A stretch of 29,784 nucleotides of DNA from a virus (IMGVR_UViG_3300006790_000078:1-29784), one strand, 5' to 3'. Positions 7,774 through 15,393 are shown, counted from the stretch's first letter. Translations and numbers: made by a program. The notes: generated from the sequence alone by a model not told the origin.

Positions 7774-8169
7774 GTGAATCCGAGACAACATGAGGGCTTC
7801 ATCTACGAAGCTATATTCAAGGTGGAAGCGTTAAAGCGTATGTTTGACGTGTTGGAACCGTCAACAGTTCAGCCTTACGACCTGATCGTGGAATGCCCAC
7901 GGGGATTGGTGAAGGTACAGATTAAAGGGAGCAACCTAATTGGTCATCACGACTCAATGCGTTTCAAGGTTAACGACAACAGAAGGGTAACTAATTACAC
8001 AGAACTATTCGACGTAATGGCTTGCTACTTACAACCGTATGATTGTTGGTACTTACTACCATCATCCACACTAACGACAGGCTCCCTTCGTCTTTTCCCT
8101 AAAACGAAAACCAAGATTAGTAAGCGGGAACAATACAAGGATAATTGGTCCCTCTTTTACGAACAATAA
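7774..8169 (+). CDS. Putative PD-(D/E)XK endonuclease-like protein (QxK variant)
   Basis: This 131-residue protein has the core YDLIVECPRGLVKVQIKGS: D36 at the start of the hairpin, then Q49-x-K51 in the next strand. An N-terminal helix carries glutamates (E7, E12). This resembles small predicted PD-(D/E)XK endonucleases in which a VQVK-type strand replaces ExK. A later strand, LFDVMACYLQPYDCWYLLP, matches the hydrophobic strand and aromatic turn usual in this group. The start is a GTG 4 nt after the polymerase stop, with no clear ribosome-binding site; the next in-frame ATG (near 7840) would remove the N-terminal helix. It sits between polymerase and exonuclease, so a role in DNA processing is likely. 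Activity is unproven. Confidence 0.55.
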   Translation: MNPRQHEGFIYEAIFKVEALKRMFDVLEPSTVQPYDLIVECPRGLVKVQIKGSNLIGHHDSMRFKVNDNRRVTNYTELFDVMACYLQPYDCWYLLPSSTLTTGSLRLFPKTKTKISKREQYKDNWSLFYEQ

Positions 8170-8185
8170 AAACAAAAGGATAAAC

Positions 8186-9100
8186 ATGAGTAACAAAGAA
8201 CAAACAGTCATTCTGATAGACGGTGACGTACTAACCTATGAAGCAGGGTTTACCAGCCAGTACCCTGTTGAATGGGAAGAAGACCTGTGGACACTGCACG
8301 GTGACATGGGCAGAGCCAAGGACTACGTCCACGAACGTATCAACGAACTGGAAGAACATCTGGGTGCAACGTCTACCATCATCGCGTTTAGCGACAGTGC
8401 TAACTTCCGACGTAAGCTCAACCCATTATATAAGAGTAACAGGCGAGCATCGTTCAAACCCATCCTAATCAAACCCATCCGTGAGTGGATGAAGGAGACG
8501 TTTGAGTGTGAGTGTTGGCCCAACCTAGAGGCTGACGACGTACTGTCCATCCTCGCCACTGAAAGACCCAACAGATTAGACACACGTATTATCGTCAGTA
8601 TCGACAAGGACTTTCACGGTGTGCCGGGACGTTGGTACAACTTCAGAAAGCAAGAACATCACCATCCTAGCGAAGAGATGGCTGATCGTTTCCACCTGAT
8701 ACAAACAATCGCTGGTGACCACACAGACGGTTACAGTGGTGTACCTAAGTACGGTGTGAAGACAGCAACCAAGTACCTCGACAAGCACGGCTACACTTGG
8801 GACGCAGTGATGAAGCTGTACGACAAAGCCGACCTACCAGAAAGCGAAGCAGTAATGAATGCGTGGATGGCACGACTACTACGTAAGAACGAATACAATC
8901 TAAAAAATAAGGAGATAAACTATCTATGGCTACCAAAGACCTTCCGGACAGCGGACAAAAGAAGATATTCAACTCAGGTGCACAGCGTGACGGGGACGCT
9001 GGACGAGGACGACCAAGCCTTATTCCCCCATGCGCCATTCGCTCCCTTGCCGACCGCTACGAACAAGGAGCCGTCAAGTATGGTGACTGCAACTGGATGA
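8186..9100 (+). CDS. 5'-3' exonuclease, T7 gp6-like (FEN/RNase H family)
   Basis: Removes primers and digests duplex host DNA from 5' ends. Family features: VILIDGD (D12, D14), AFSDSANFRRKLNPLYKSNR (matching T7 FTDSVNWR...YKANR), NLEADDVLSIL with the acidic metal-binding pair, SIDKDFHGVPG and GDHTDGYSGVPKYG (helix-hairpin metal site). The match with T7 gp6 ends at MARLLRKNEYNL...YLWLP (P250), exactly where T7 gp6 ends (EIYLWRP). The reading frame here continues another 54 residues of low-conservation sequence (to 9100) that overlaps the next gene by 175 nt. AAAAGGA precedes the ATG. Function is firm; the C-terminal extension is odd and could be a drifted stop or a sequence error. Confidence 0.93.
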   Translation: MSNKEQTVILIDGDVLTYEAGFTSQYPVEWEEDLWTLHGDMGRAKDYVHERINELEEHLGATSTIIAFSDSANFRRKLNPLYKSNRRASFKPILIKPIREWMKETFECECWPNLEADDVLSILATERPNRLDTRIIVSIDKDFHGVPGRWYNFRKQEHHHPSEEMADRFHLIQTIAGDHTDGYSGVPKYGVKTATKYLDKHGYTWDAVMKLYDKADLPESEAVMNAWMARLLRKNEYNLKNKEINYLWLPKTFRTADKRRYSTQVHSVTGTLDEDDQALFPHAPFAPLPTATNKEPSSMVTATG

Positions 9101-9288
9101 AGGGTGTTCCCCTTAGTCGGTACGTAGACAGTCTGTCCCGTCATTTACTAGCAGTGAACGAGGGTGATGAATCAGAAGACCATCTTGGTGCAATCCTGTG
9201 GAATGCAGCGTCCATGATGTGGACAAAACAAGCCATCAAGGACGGCAAGCTCGACGCAAACCTTAACGACTTAGCATTCAATGAATAA
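8926..9288 (+). CDS. Putative dATP/dGTP diphosphohydrolase N-terminal-domain protein (DUF5664-like)
   Basis: The 120-residue protein shows the pattern of the small phage family often labelled dATP/dGTP diphosphohydrolase, N-terminal: FNSGAQRDGDAGRGRPSLIP, then SLADRYEQGAVKYGDCNWMKG, LSRYVDSLSRHLLAVNEGD and SEDHLGAILWNAASMMW. The DHL and RHL positions are characteristic of the family. This suggests a nucleotide-pool role, perhaps cleaving purine dNTPs, but many members are untested. AAGGAG at 8909-8914 lies 11 nt before the ATG, a good site that supports starting inside the exonuclease frame. Since that site coincides with the end of the conserved exonuclease core, the 175-nt overlap is probably due to the exonuclease extension rather than a wrong start here. 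Confidence 0.7.
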   Translation: MATKDLPDSGQKKIFNSGAQRDGDAGRGRPSLIPPCAIRSLADRYEQGAVKYGDCNWMKGVPLSRYVDSLSRHLLAVNEGDESEDHLGAILWNAASMMWTKQAIKDGKLDANLNDLAFNE

Positions 9289-9478
9289 CCCTATACGAAA
9301 ATTACCCGATTTAAGTAAGGACTTGATCGACCGTTTGGACGAGATGTACCCAGCACGTTGTGCCGACATTAGTTGGCCCGACCGTAAGGTGTGGTACTAC
9401 GCAGGACAACGTGCGGTCATTGATCACCTTATTGCAGTTTATAATGAACAGAACGAAACAATCATCATACAGGACTAA
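9281..9478 (+). CDS. Small conserved phage protein of unknown function
   Basis: The 65-residue protein begins MNNPIRKLPDLSKDLIDRLD, then MYPARCADISWPDRKVWYYA and GQRAVIDHLI. The pattern (LIDxLDExxPxRCxDxxxxxRxxWxxAGQRxVxxxL) recurs in small proteins next to structural genes in tailed phages, but no function is known to me. Mostly helical by appearance, with no membrane segment. The start overlaps the stop of the preceding gene by 8 nt. Confidence 0.65.
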   Translation: MNNPIRKLPDLSKDLIDRLDEMYPARCADISWPDRKVWYYAGQRAVIDHLIAVYNEQNETIIIQD

Positions 9479-9480
9479 TT

Positions 9481-9699
9481 ATGTGTTTAGGACGACCCAA
9501 AGTATCAGCACCACCCCCGCCACCACCGCCACCACCAGCACCCCCTCCACCAGTGCCTACGGCTGCGGTAGTCCAACCTGCGTCCAAAAGGGCTGCTGGT
9601 TCTGCAACCAAGCGTAGACGGGGAACAGCACAACTGACAGTCCGTCGTCCTTCTATCGGTGGTTATGGTGGAGGATCGGGGGTGAACGTCCCTAAATAG
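9481..9699 (+). CDS. Short poly-proline phage protein
   Basis: This 72-residue protein starts MCLGRPKVSAPPPPPPPPP, continues proline-rich to about residue 24, then has a basic segment (SKRAAGSATKRRR) and a short strand-like end, GTAQLTVRRPSIGGYGGGSG. Small proteins of the type MC-G-poly-P followed by a basic patch are common just upstream of head genes in podoviruses; function unknown, possibly virion-associated. It is preceded by AGGA, close to the stop of the previous gene. The codons for the proline run form a CCN-rich simple repeat at about 9509-9553. Confidence 0.65.
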   Translation: MCLGRPKVSAPPPPPPPPPAPPPPVPTAAVVQPASKRAAGSATKRRRGTAQLTVRRPSIGGYGGGSGVNVPK

Positions 9700-9710
9700 G
9701 AATTACAATT

Positions 9711-10031
9711 ATGAGCGTTATATCACTACAAAAAAACACGCTGCTTAGCGGAGTTACTGCCAACACCACAGGCAGCAGTCACGGAACGGAACACGCTAAA
9801 GGCTGGACGTTCTCCATTGTTGCTGAGTCGGTGAGCAGTGGTGCTACCGTGGACATTCAGGCATACGTTGGAGCGAACTGGTACAGCATACACGAAGAAG
9901 TAATTACAGCTTCTGGTGCGTTCATGGTCCGTGACGACGAAGGTCATTACGAGAAGATGCGAGCCAAGGTCAGCAACTATTCTGACGGTACGTACACAGT
10001 CTACGCAACAGGTACAGCCAACTCACTCTAA
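9711..10031 (+). CDS. Small beta-rich protein, possible virion decoration protein
   Basis: This 106-residue protein is not recognised as a named family. It is rich in S, T, G and V with alternating strand-like segments (GWTFSIVAESVSSGATVDIQ, ANWYSIHEEV, GTYTVYATGTANSL), suggesting a compact beta-sandwich. There is no signal peptide or membrane segment. TAGGAA lies 9-10 nt before the ATG. It directly precedes the LamG-domain gene with a 3-nt gap, and the two look co-expressed. Position before the portal gene and composition suggest a virion-surface role. This is inference only. Confidence 0.6.
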   Translation: MSVISLQKNTLLSGVTANTTGSSHGTEHAKGWTFSIVAESVSSGATVDIQAYVGANWYSIHEEVITASGAFMVRDDEGHYEKMRAKVSNYSDGTYTVYATGTANSL

Positions 10032-10034
10032 CAC

Positions 10035-12116
10035 ATGGCACTAAAGGCATTGTCTGGGGTAACCCAAGGAGCGTCCAGCTTCGCTAGGTTGCCTAACGGT
10101 TTTACACGCTCGTCAAAACTGACGCAGACCTTGCCGATAGACGCAGTTAACAAAGCTACTATTCGTGTTGTTATTGGAACAACTGCTGTTGGTGCTGGTG
10201 TATTTAACAGATCAGCAACAACAGGGATAACCATTGGGGTTACAGCCAGCGGACAGCAAACAGATCAACAGCATTACGGTACTGCTACCGTTGGAGTTGT
10301 CATCAGTTCAACAGCATCTGCTTCAGTAACTTCTACGCACAGCGGTACAGCAACAGCATCGATAGTTATTACTGCAACTGCTGCGGGGGACACAGGAGCA
10401 ACTCACGCTGGTACTGCTAACATTGGTGTAACTATTTCAGCGACTGCTAGTGGTACTGCTTCACAGACTCATGCAGGTGTAGCTTCTTGTCAGGTTAACC
10501 TAAGCGTAAGTGCAGCAGGGTTTAATACCAAGACTCAAGTACCTGATGAGACGAGTAACAATAACGACATGATGTTGTATGCTGACGGATCAGGCACTCA
10601 ATACGCTTACTCGAGTGATTCAGCAGTAGGAACACGCTCATTAGATTTTGAAGGGGACGGATCTGTTGCTGGTTCTGGTGGTTACGGAATTATAGACAAT
10701 ACATTTCAAAGCGTATTCCGCTCATCGTTTTCTATAAGTGCTTGGGTAAAACTGGATGATGGTGATGCTACTTATAATTGGATTTTATCTAACTACCCAA
10801 GTGGTGGAGACGGAGGTAATAATAATCATGTATCACTCAGCTTCTCTGGAGGTATACACGGAGGTGATCCTTCTTTTACATATAAGGCAGGAACAGTTAA
10901 TAACACCGCCCAAGACCATGATTACAATTTAGCAAGCGGACAGTCTGGGTGGATGCACATAGTCGGCACTTTCAATGCTGTCAATAGTGGCATGTATTTG
11001 TATGTTAACGGCACGCAAGTTCACTTTGATAGTACTAGCATCGACCCAACTGAGTACACCAACTCCGTCAAGATGCGGGTTAATAAATTTGAATCTACAA
11101 GTACTAACTACGTTTATACTGGCAAGAAAATTGATGACATAAGTATCTGGTCAAAAGCTTTATCATCTACCGAAGTATCTAACATGTATAACAGCGGTAA
11201 TGGTACGAACCTGTCTGGCAGTAGTGATCTTGAAGGCTGGTGGAAGATGGGTGACCATACTGTAGTACCAGTTACCCACTCAGGCACAGCAACAGTTTCA
11301 GTAGCGGTTACAGCAAGTGCTAGTGGTAATGCGTTTACAGCACACTCAGGAACAGCCTCCTGCCAAGTCAACCTATCAGCATCTGCTAGTGGAAGTGCGT
11401 TCACACCCTTTACGAACAGTTATAGTGTTAATTTAGATAATACTAACGACTACATAAATGGTAACAATTTTAACGCTAACACCATTATCGGTACGGGCGA
11501 TATGACTGTTTCAATGTGGGTAAAGTTAGACACAACAGTAGCGTTTGACACATTCATTTACGTAGGAGCGTCTAGTTCAGATGCCGAGTATCTTCAATTA
11601 CGTTTGTTTGAGGTTAGTGGCGCACTCAAACTGGACCTGAGAGCAAGAGTTGGTTCATCAGGTAATGCTCAGTGTACTGGCACAACTACTGTAACCACAG
11701 GAAGTTGGCATAACTTAGCTTTCACTAGAACTGGAACAACCGCTAAAGTTTATCTCAATGGTTCTTTAGAGCAAACCGCAACCGATTCAAATTTTGGTGC
11801 AGACTTTGGGACAAGCACAAACACTACAACATGGATAGGCGCGTACAAGGGTGGTTACTCTCACATGGACGGGTTGATTGACGAAATAGCTATCTGGGAT
11901 GATGTTTTGTCAGCTACTGAGATAACAGCAATTTACAACAATGGCGCACCTATAAGCCTAACAAGTAACTCAGGTAACTACGCATCTTCTACAAACCTTG
12001 TGGGGTGGTGGCGCATGGAAGAAGGAAGCGGTACTAGCATTGCCGACAGTTCTACTAACAGTAATGCGATAACCCTTACAAATGGTCCAACCTTTAGTAC
12101 AGACGTTCCATCATGA
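10035..12116 (+). CDS. Large repeat protein with two LamG/ConA-like lectin domains, probable virion adhesin
   Basis: The 693-residue protein consists of an N-terminal part (1-79), four tandem 22-residue repeats (80-167), a LamG-like domain (about 168-405), two more repeats (415-458) and a second LamG-like domain (about 459-693). The LamG type (Laminin_G_3) is shown by paired signatures: SISAWVKL / TVSMWVKL; GWMHIVGTFN / SWHNLAFTRTG; MYLYVNGTQ / KVYLNGSLEQ; KIDDISIWSKALSSTEV / LIDEIAIWDDVLSATEI; LEGWWKMGD / LVGWWRMEEGSG. Such domains bind carbohydrate or protein ligands and are found in phage adhesins and decoration proteins. No catalytic motif is seen. T-ending codons (ACT, GCT) are commoner here than in neighbouring replication genes, hinting at separate acquisition. 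Its ATG lies 3 nt after the previous stop, with no obvious ribosome-binding site. It ends in an ATGA overlap with the next gene. Whether it sits on head or tail is unknown. Confidence 0.78.
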   Translation: MALKALSGVTQGASSFARLPNGFTRSSKLTQTLPIDAVNKATIRVVIGTTAVGAGVFNRSATTGITIGVTASGQQTDQQHYGTATVGVVISSTASASVTSTHSGTATASIVITATAAGDTGATHAGTANIGVTISATASGTASQTHAGVASCQVNLSVSAAGFNTKTQVPDETSNNNDMMLYADGSGTQYAYSSDSAVGTRSLDFEGDGSVAGSGGYGIIDNTFQSVFRSSFSISAWVKLDDGDATYNWILSNYPSGGDGGNNNHVSLSFSGGIHGGDPSFTYKAGTVNNTAQDHDYNLASGQSGWMHIVGTFNAVNSGMYLYVNGTQVHFDSTSIDPTEYTNSVKMRVNKFESTSTNYVYTGKKIDDISIWSKALSSTEVSNMYNSGNGTNLSGSSDLEGWWKMGDHTVVPVTHSGTATVSVAVTASASGNAFTAHSGTASCQVNLSASASGSAFTPFTNSYSVNLDNTNDYINGNNFNANTIIGTGDMTVSMWVKLDTTVAFDTFIYVGASSSDAEYLQLRLFEVSGALKLDLRARVGSSGNAQCTGTTTVTTGSWHNLAFTRTGTTAKVYLNGSLEQTATDSNFGADFGTSTNTTTWIGAYKGGYSHMDGLIDEIAIWDDVLSATEITAIYNNGAPISLTSNSGNYASSTNLVGWWRMEEGSGTSIADSSTNSNAITLTNGPTFSTDVPS
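10272..10535 (+). repeat. Four tandem 66-bp units encoding a 22-residue repeat
   Basis: Units start at 10272, 10338, 10404 and 10470. Each encodes H-(Y/S/A)-G-(T/V)-A followed by an alternating V/I/S/T strand (HYGTATVGVV, HSGTATASIV, HAGTANIGVT, HAGVASCQVN) and a small-residue turn. All units are exactly 22 codons, but the DNA is diverged, so this is an old duplication kept by protein structure. It probably forms a beta stalk leading to the first LamG domain. Confidence 0.8.
11277..11408 (+). repeat. Two further 66-bp units of the same 22-residue repeat
   Basis: Units at 11277 and 11343 encode HSGTATVSVAVTASASGNAF and HSGTASCQVNLSASASGSAF. The second is closest to unit 4 of the upstream array (both contain ASCQVNLS). 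The spacing of one repeat pair before each LamG domain suggests that a block of repeats plus LamG was duplicated. Confidence 0.75.
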
Positions 12117-12352
12117 GCCGACAATACGTGATTTTAAACGCTACCGAAGCGCAAGCCATAGACTTTAGCGAAGTGCTTGAGACTAGTTATGAAACACTCC
12201 GCTGGAACAACGACAGCACCAAGACTTTCGTTAAGTACGAAGGAGACACACCAGCATGGTTAGTGGGCAAGACTGCTTACACCAAGGCTGAGATGTTAAC
12301 CATTTTAAACAATCCCGATGGTGAGTGGTACACCGATCCAGAAGGACTTTAA
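12113..12352 (+). CDS. Small phage protein of unknown function
   Basis: The 79-residue protein begins MSRQYVILNATEAQAIDFSE and has VLETSYETLRWNNDSTKTFV and KYEGDTPAWL. Proteins with this N-terminal pattern (YVI-NATE---IDFS-VLETS--TLR---D-TKTFVKY-G) occur after fibre-type genes in several phages; no function is known to me. Acidic, soluble, with no membrane segment. Its ATG overlaps the LamG gene stop (ATGA), indicating translational coupling and perhaps a role as chaperone or accessory factor of that protein, which is speculative. Confidence 0.6.
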   Translation: MSRQYVILNATEAQAIDFSEVLETSYETLRWNNDSTKTFVKYEGDTPAWLVGKTAYTKAEMLTILNNPDGEWYTDPEGL

Positions 12353-12386
12353 CTAACATAACTATAAATAACAGGAGACACTAATC

Positions 12387-12788
12387 ATGTCAGAAGCATC
12401 AGACTACGTTGAGAACCAGATACTTAACTGCTATCTCAATCAAACAAACATCACAGCACCAACTGCTATCTACGTTGGACTACATACTGCTAATCCTACG
12501 GACGCTGGTACAGGTACGGAAGTTAGCGGAAACGGATATGCCCGTGTAGCTATTACCGACAAGTTTGGTACAGCAAGTGGAACTGGAGGCAGTCTTTCCA
12601 GTAACGCTGACATAACGGGCTTTACCGCTGATGGTGCTAACTGGGGAACCATTACACATATCGGTATTTATGACGCAAGCACCAGCGGCAACCTCCTATT
12701 TCATACTGCTTTAGACAGTTCCGCTACCGTTAACGACGGTGATTCATTCCAAATCTCAAGCGGCAACCTAACTGTAACCGTAGCTTAA
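12387..12788 (+). CDS. Conserved beta-rich phage structural protein (Gp80-like family)
   Basis: The 133-residue protein fits a widespread tailed-phage family: an N-terminal helix (SDYVENQILNCYL), then IYVGLHTANPTDAGTGTEV, GNGYARVAITDKFGTASGTG, ADITGFTADGANWGTITHIG, IYDASTSGNLLFHTAL and a C-terminal strand repeat, DGDSFQISSGNLTVTVA. Members are usually annotated as minor tail or virion proteins, with no enzymatic role. AGGAG (about 12372-12376) lies 10 nt before the ATG. It directly precedes portal. A structural role is likely, but its location in the virion is unknown. Confidence 0.68.
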   Translation: MSEASDYVENQILNCYLNQTNITAPTAIYVGLHTANPTDAGTGTEVSGNGYARVAITDKFGTASGTGGSLSSNADITGFTADGANWGTITHIGIYDASTSGNLLFHTALDSSATVNDGDSFQISSGNLTVTVA

Positions 12789-12795
12789 TAACACC

Positions 12796-14355
12796 ATGCA
12801 ACAGGAAGAGACTGCACAGAATCTATATTCGCAACTGGAAAACCAGCGGTGGTCCTTCCTTGATCGTGGAAGGCAAGCTTCCGAGTTAACTATTCCATAC
12901 ATTCTACCACCCGATGGAGCGAATCACGCTACCAAATACTACACTCCATATCAGGGTATTGGGGCGAGAGGTGTTAACAATTTAGCAAGTAAGCTACTGT
13001 TGGCACTTCTTCCCCCCAATGCTCCCTTCTTCCGACTGACCATTGACAGGTTTGAGTTGGACAAGGCCAAGTCTGAACTTGGTGAAGAAGGTGGTGAGCA
13101 ACTACGTACTGACCTTGAGAAAGCACTGGCAGAAGTTGAACGGTCTGTCATGCAGGAAGTTGAAGTGGAAGCATTCCGTGTTGGAGTGTTTGAAGCACTG
13201 AAGAACCTGCTCATCACAGGCAACACTCTGTTGTACCTACCTGACGAAGGTGGGATGCGTGTGTTCCGTCCTGATCGGTTTGTTGTGAAGCGTGACCCAA
13301 TGGGCAACGTAACGCACATAGCCACCAAGGAAACAATAGCACCCATGATGTTGCCAGACAGCGTCAGGAACGAAGTGTACAAGGACAGCGGTAAAGAAAA
13401 CACCTGTGACCTGTACACGGCTATCTGTCGTCGGGACAACAAGTTCATCGTCTACCAAGACGTTAAAGGCATTACCATTGAAGAGAGTTACGGTGAATAC
13501 CCACTAGACAAAGTACCTTGGTTACCACTCCGTTACACCCGCATTGACGGTGAAGATTACGGACGAGGCTTTGTCGAGGAATACATGGGTGACCTGAAGA
13601 GTCTTGAAAGCCTTACAAGGGCGATTGTCGAAGGTTCAGCCGCTGCTGCCAAGGTGTTGTTCATGGTCAACCCTAACGGGACGACAAGAGCCAAGACACT
13701 TGCAGAAGCAGCTAACGGTGCAATCGTTCAAGGTAGTGACGCTGACGTTAGTGTGTTGCAGCTACAGAAGTTCAACGACTTTCGTGTGGCTCAGACCACA
13801 ATGGCAGCAATACAGGAACGACTAAGCCATGCCTTCCTACTCAACAGTAGTGTTGTACGGGACGCTGAACGTGTTACCGCTGAAGAAATACGTATGCTCT
13901 CACAGGAACTGGAAGCAGCGTTAGGCGGTCTGTACTCAATTCTTTCACAGGAGTTTCAACTTCCTTTGGTCACCAGCCTCATGGCTAGAATGAACAAAGA
14001 AGGACGGCTCCCAAAACTTCCAAAAGACATAGTCAAACCAACCATTGTAACAGGGGTTGAGGCTTTGGGTCGGGGTAACGACTTGAACAGGCTTGACATG
14101 TTTCTGGCGGGAGCCACCCAAGTTGTTGGACCAGAAGCTGTTTCTCAGTACGTCAACGTGGGTGACTATTTTAAACGCAGGGCAACTGCTCTGGGTATTG
14201 AAACGGAGGGACTAATCAAAAGCGACGAACAGTTACAGCAGGAAGCACAGGCTGCACAGATGCAGCAGATGGCTGAAAAGCTGGGTGGTCCAGCCATTAA
14301 CGCAATGAGTCAACAGGCTCTGGCGCAACCAGACCAAGCCGAGCCACAACAATAA
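12796..14355 (+). CDS. Portal (head-tail connector) protein, T7 gp8-like
   Basis: This forms the dodecameric portal ring for DNA packaging and ejection. The 519-residue protein (T7 536) matches gp8 throughout: YQGIGARGVNNLASKLLLAL, FEALKNLLITGNTLLYLPDE, DGEDYGRGFVEEYMGDLKSL, LSHAFLLNSSVVRDAERVTA, EEIRMLSQELEAALGGLYSI and a Q/A-rich C terminus (QQEAQAAQMQQMAEK). The gap to the previous gene is 7 nt and the ribosome-binding site is weak. Scaffold follows 13 nt downstream, as in T7. Confidence 0.97.
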   Translation: MQQEETAQNLYSQLENQRWSFLDRGRQASELTIPYILPPDGANHATKYYTPYQGIGARGVNNLASKLLLALLPPNAPFFRLTIDRFELDKAKSELGEEGGEQLRTDLEKALAEVERSVMQEVEVEAFRVGVFEALKNLLITGNTLLYLPDEGGMRVFRPDRFVVKRDPMGNVTHIATKETIAPMMLPDSVRNEVYKDSGKENTCDLYTAICRRDNKFIVYQDVKGITIEESYGEYPLDKVPWLPLRYTRIDGEDYGRGFVEEYMGDLKSLESLTRAIVEGSAAAAKVLFMVNPNGTTRAKTLAEAANGAIVQGSDADVSVLQLQKFNDFRVAQTTMAAIQERLSHAFLLNSSVVRDAERVTAEEIRMLSQELEAALGGLYSILSQEFQLPLVTSLMARMNKEGRLPKLPKDIVKPTIVTGVEALGRGNDLNRLDMFLAGATQVVGPEAVSQYVNVGDYFKRRATALGIETEGLIKSDEQLQQEAQAAQMQQMAEKLGGPAINAMSQQALAQPDQAEPQQ

Positions 14356-14368
14356 GGAAACAAGAACA

Positions 14369-15202
14369 ATGGCAGAATTAAGCCGTGTAACGATAAACGA
14401 ACCAACACCTGGCGAAGTAGAGCCAGCCGAACAACCACAACAGGAAGCTGCTCCCCAAGTGCCTCACAACACAATGATTCAAGGCGAGTTACCGTTGGAG
14501 ACTGAAGAGCAACCACCACACTTAGCTGACAGTTCAGAGGAAGAACAACAAGACCCTGAACAAGGTGGACTGGAAATACGCAAGGACGACCGTCCTGAAT
14601 GGTTACCTGAGAAATTCAACAGTGTGGAAGACATGGCTAAAGCCTACTCCGAGTTGGAAAAGAAGATAGGTCAACCACAGGAAAAGAACGACAACAGTGA
14701 GACAGTCGGTGAAGGTCAGGAAGTAATCCAGAATGCCAGCGTTGAATACTTCGAGAAAGGTGAACTGTCCGAAGACACATACGAAGCACTTGCCAAGGCA
14801 GGTCTGAGTCGTGAGTTGGTAGACAGTTATGTTGCTGGTCAGTCAGCTTTGATCCAGAACGAGCAGGACGCTATCCGAAACGTCGCTGGTGGTGACTACG
14901 ATAAAATGTCCGAGTGGGCAGGTAAGAACCTCAGTGACGATGAAATGAGAGCGTACAACGACGCTGTTACATCAGGCACTATCGACCAAGCTAAGTTCGC
15001 TGTGAGTGGGCTGTATGCCCGTTACAAGGCTGAGAACGGTAACCAACCCACGTTAACAATGGGTAACACCGCCGGCTCTGGTTCAATGCCATTCTCCGAC
15101 ATGCAAGCCGTTCGTCGTGCCATGTCTGACCCACGTTATAAAGCAGGTGACAAAGCCTACCACGCAGAAGTGGACAGGAGGTTGGCTGTTAGCAATCTTT
15201 AA
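14369..15202 (+). CDS. Capsid assembly scaffolding protein, T7 gp9-like
   Basis: This directs capsid shell assembly and is lost on maturation. The 277-residue protein (T7 gp9 307) is very acidic and Gln/Glu-rich at the N terminus. It then has DDRPEWLPEKFNSVEDMAKA and YSELEKKIG, a signature of podoviral scaffold proteins, followed by a helical middle (LSEDTYEALAKAGLSRELVD) and a C terminus with SDPRYKAGDKAYHAEVDRRL, the usual capsid-binding end. AAGGAA lies upstream of the ATG. Its place between portal and capsid supports the call, although three small genes separate it from the capsid gene here. Confidence 0.93.
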   Translation: MAELSRVTINEPTPGEVEPAEQPQQEAAPQVPHNTMIQGELPLETEEQPPHLADSSEEEQQDPEQGGLEIRKDDRPEWLPEKFNSVEDMAKAYSELEKKIGQPQEKNDNSETVGEGQEVIQNASVEYFEKGELSEDTYEALAKAGLSRELVDSYVAGQSALIQNEQDAIRNVAGGDYDKMSEWAGKNLSDDEMRAYNDAVTSGTIDQAKFAVSGLYARYKAENGNQPTLTMGNTAGSGSMPFSDMQAVRRAMSDPRYKAGDKAYHAEVDRRLAVSNL

Positions 15203-15216
15203 CTGAAAGAATAATC

Positions 15217-15393
15217 ATGCAATTCGTACAAGCAAATTGGGAAGGTATTCTTCTCATCCTCACGTCGGCTGTTGCCTTAGCATCTGCTGTGGCAGCACTA
15301 ACACCAACACCAAAGGACGACAGCATCGTTAAGAAGGTATATAGCCTTATAGACGCACTGGCGTTGAACGTAGGTAAAGCCAAGGATAAGTGA
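15217..15393 (+). CDS. Small membrane protein, holin-like
   Basis: The reading frame gives 58 residues: MQFVQANWEGILLILTSAVA, then LASAVAALTPTPKDDSIVKK and VYSLIDALALNVGKAKDK. There is one clear hydrophobic segment (about 10-27), then a polar part with the PTPKDD motif and LALN(V/I)GKAK, a pattern seen in many small phage membrane proteins near lysis genes. A holin or lysis-accessory role is likely but not proven. The start follows the scaffold gene by 14 nt; AAAGA precedes it. The stop overlaps the GTG of the next gene (GTGA), showing translational coupling. Confidence 0.65.
   Translation: MQFVQANWEGILLILTSAVALASAVAALTPTPKDDSIVKKVYSLIDALALNVGKAKDK

Noticed and set aside
9509-9553. CCN-rich tract as a possible CRISPR-like or recombination repeat
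   Set aside because: It simply encodes the poly-proline run of the small protein at 9481-9699 and has no spacer-repeat structure.
15189-15383. - strand open frame opposite the holin-like gene
   Set aside because: The + strand frame encodes a hydrophobic segment and a known-looking PTPKDD/LALNVGKAK pattern with translational coupling. The antisense frame has no such support.
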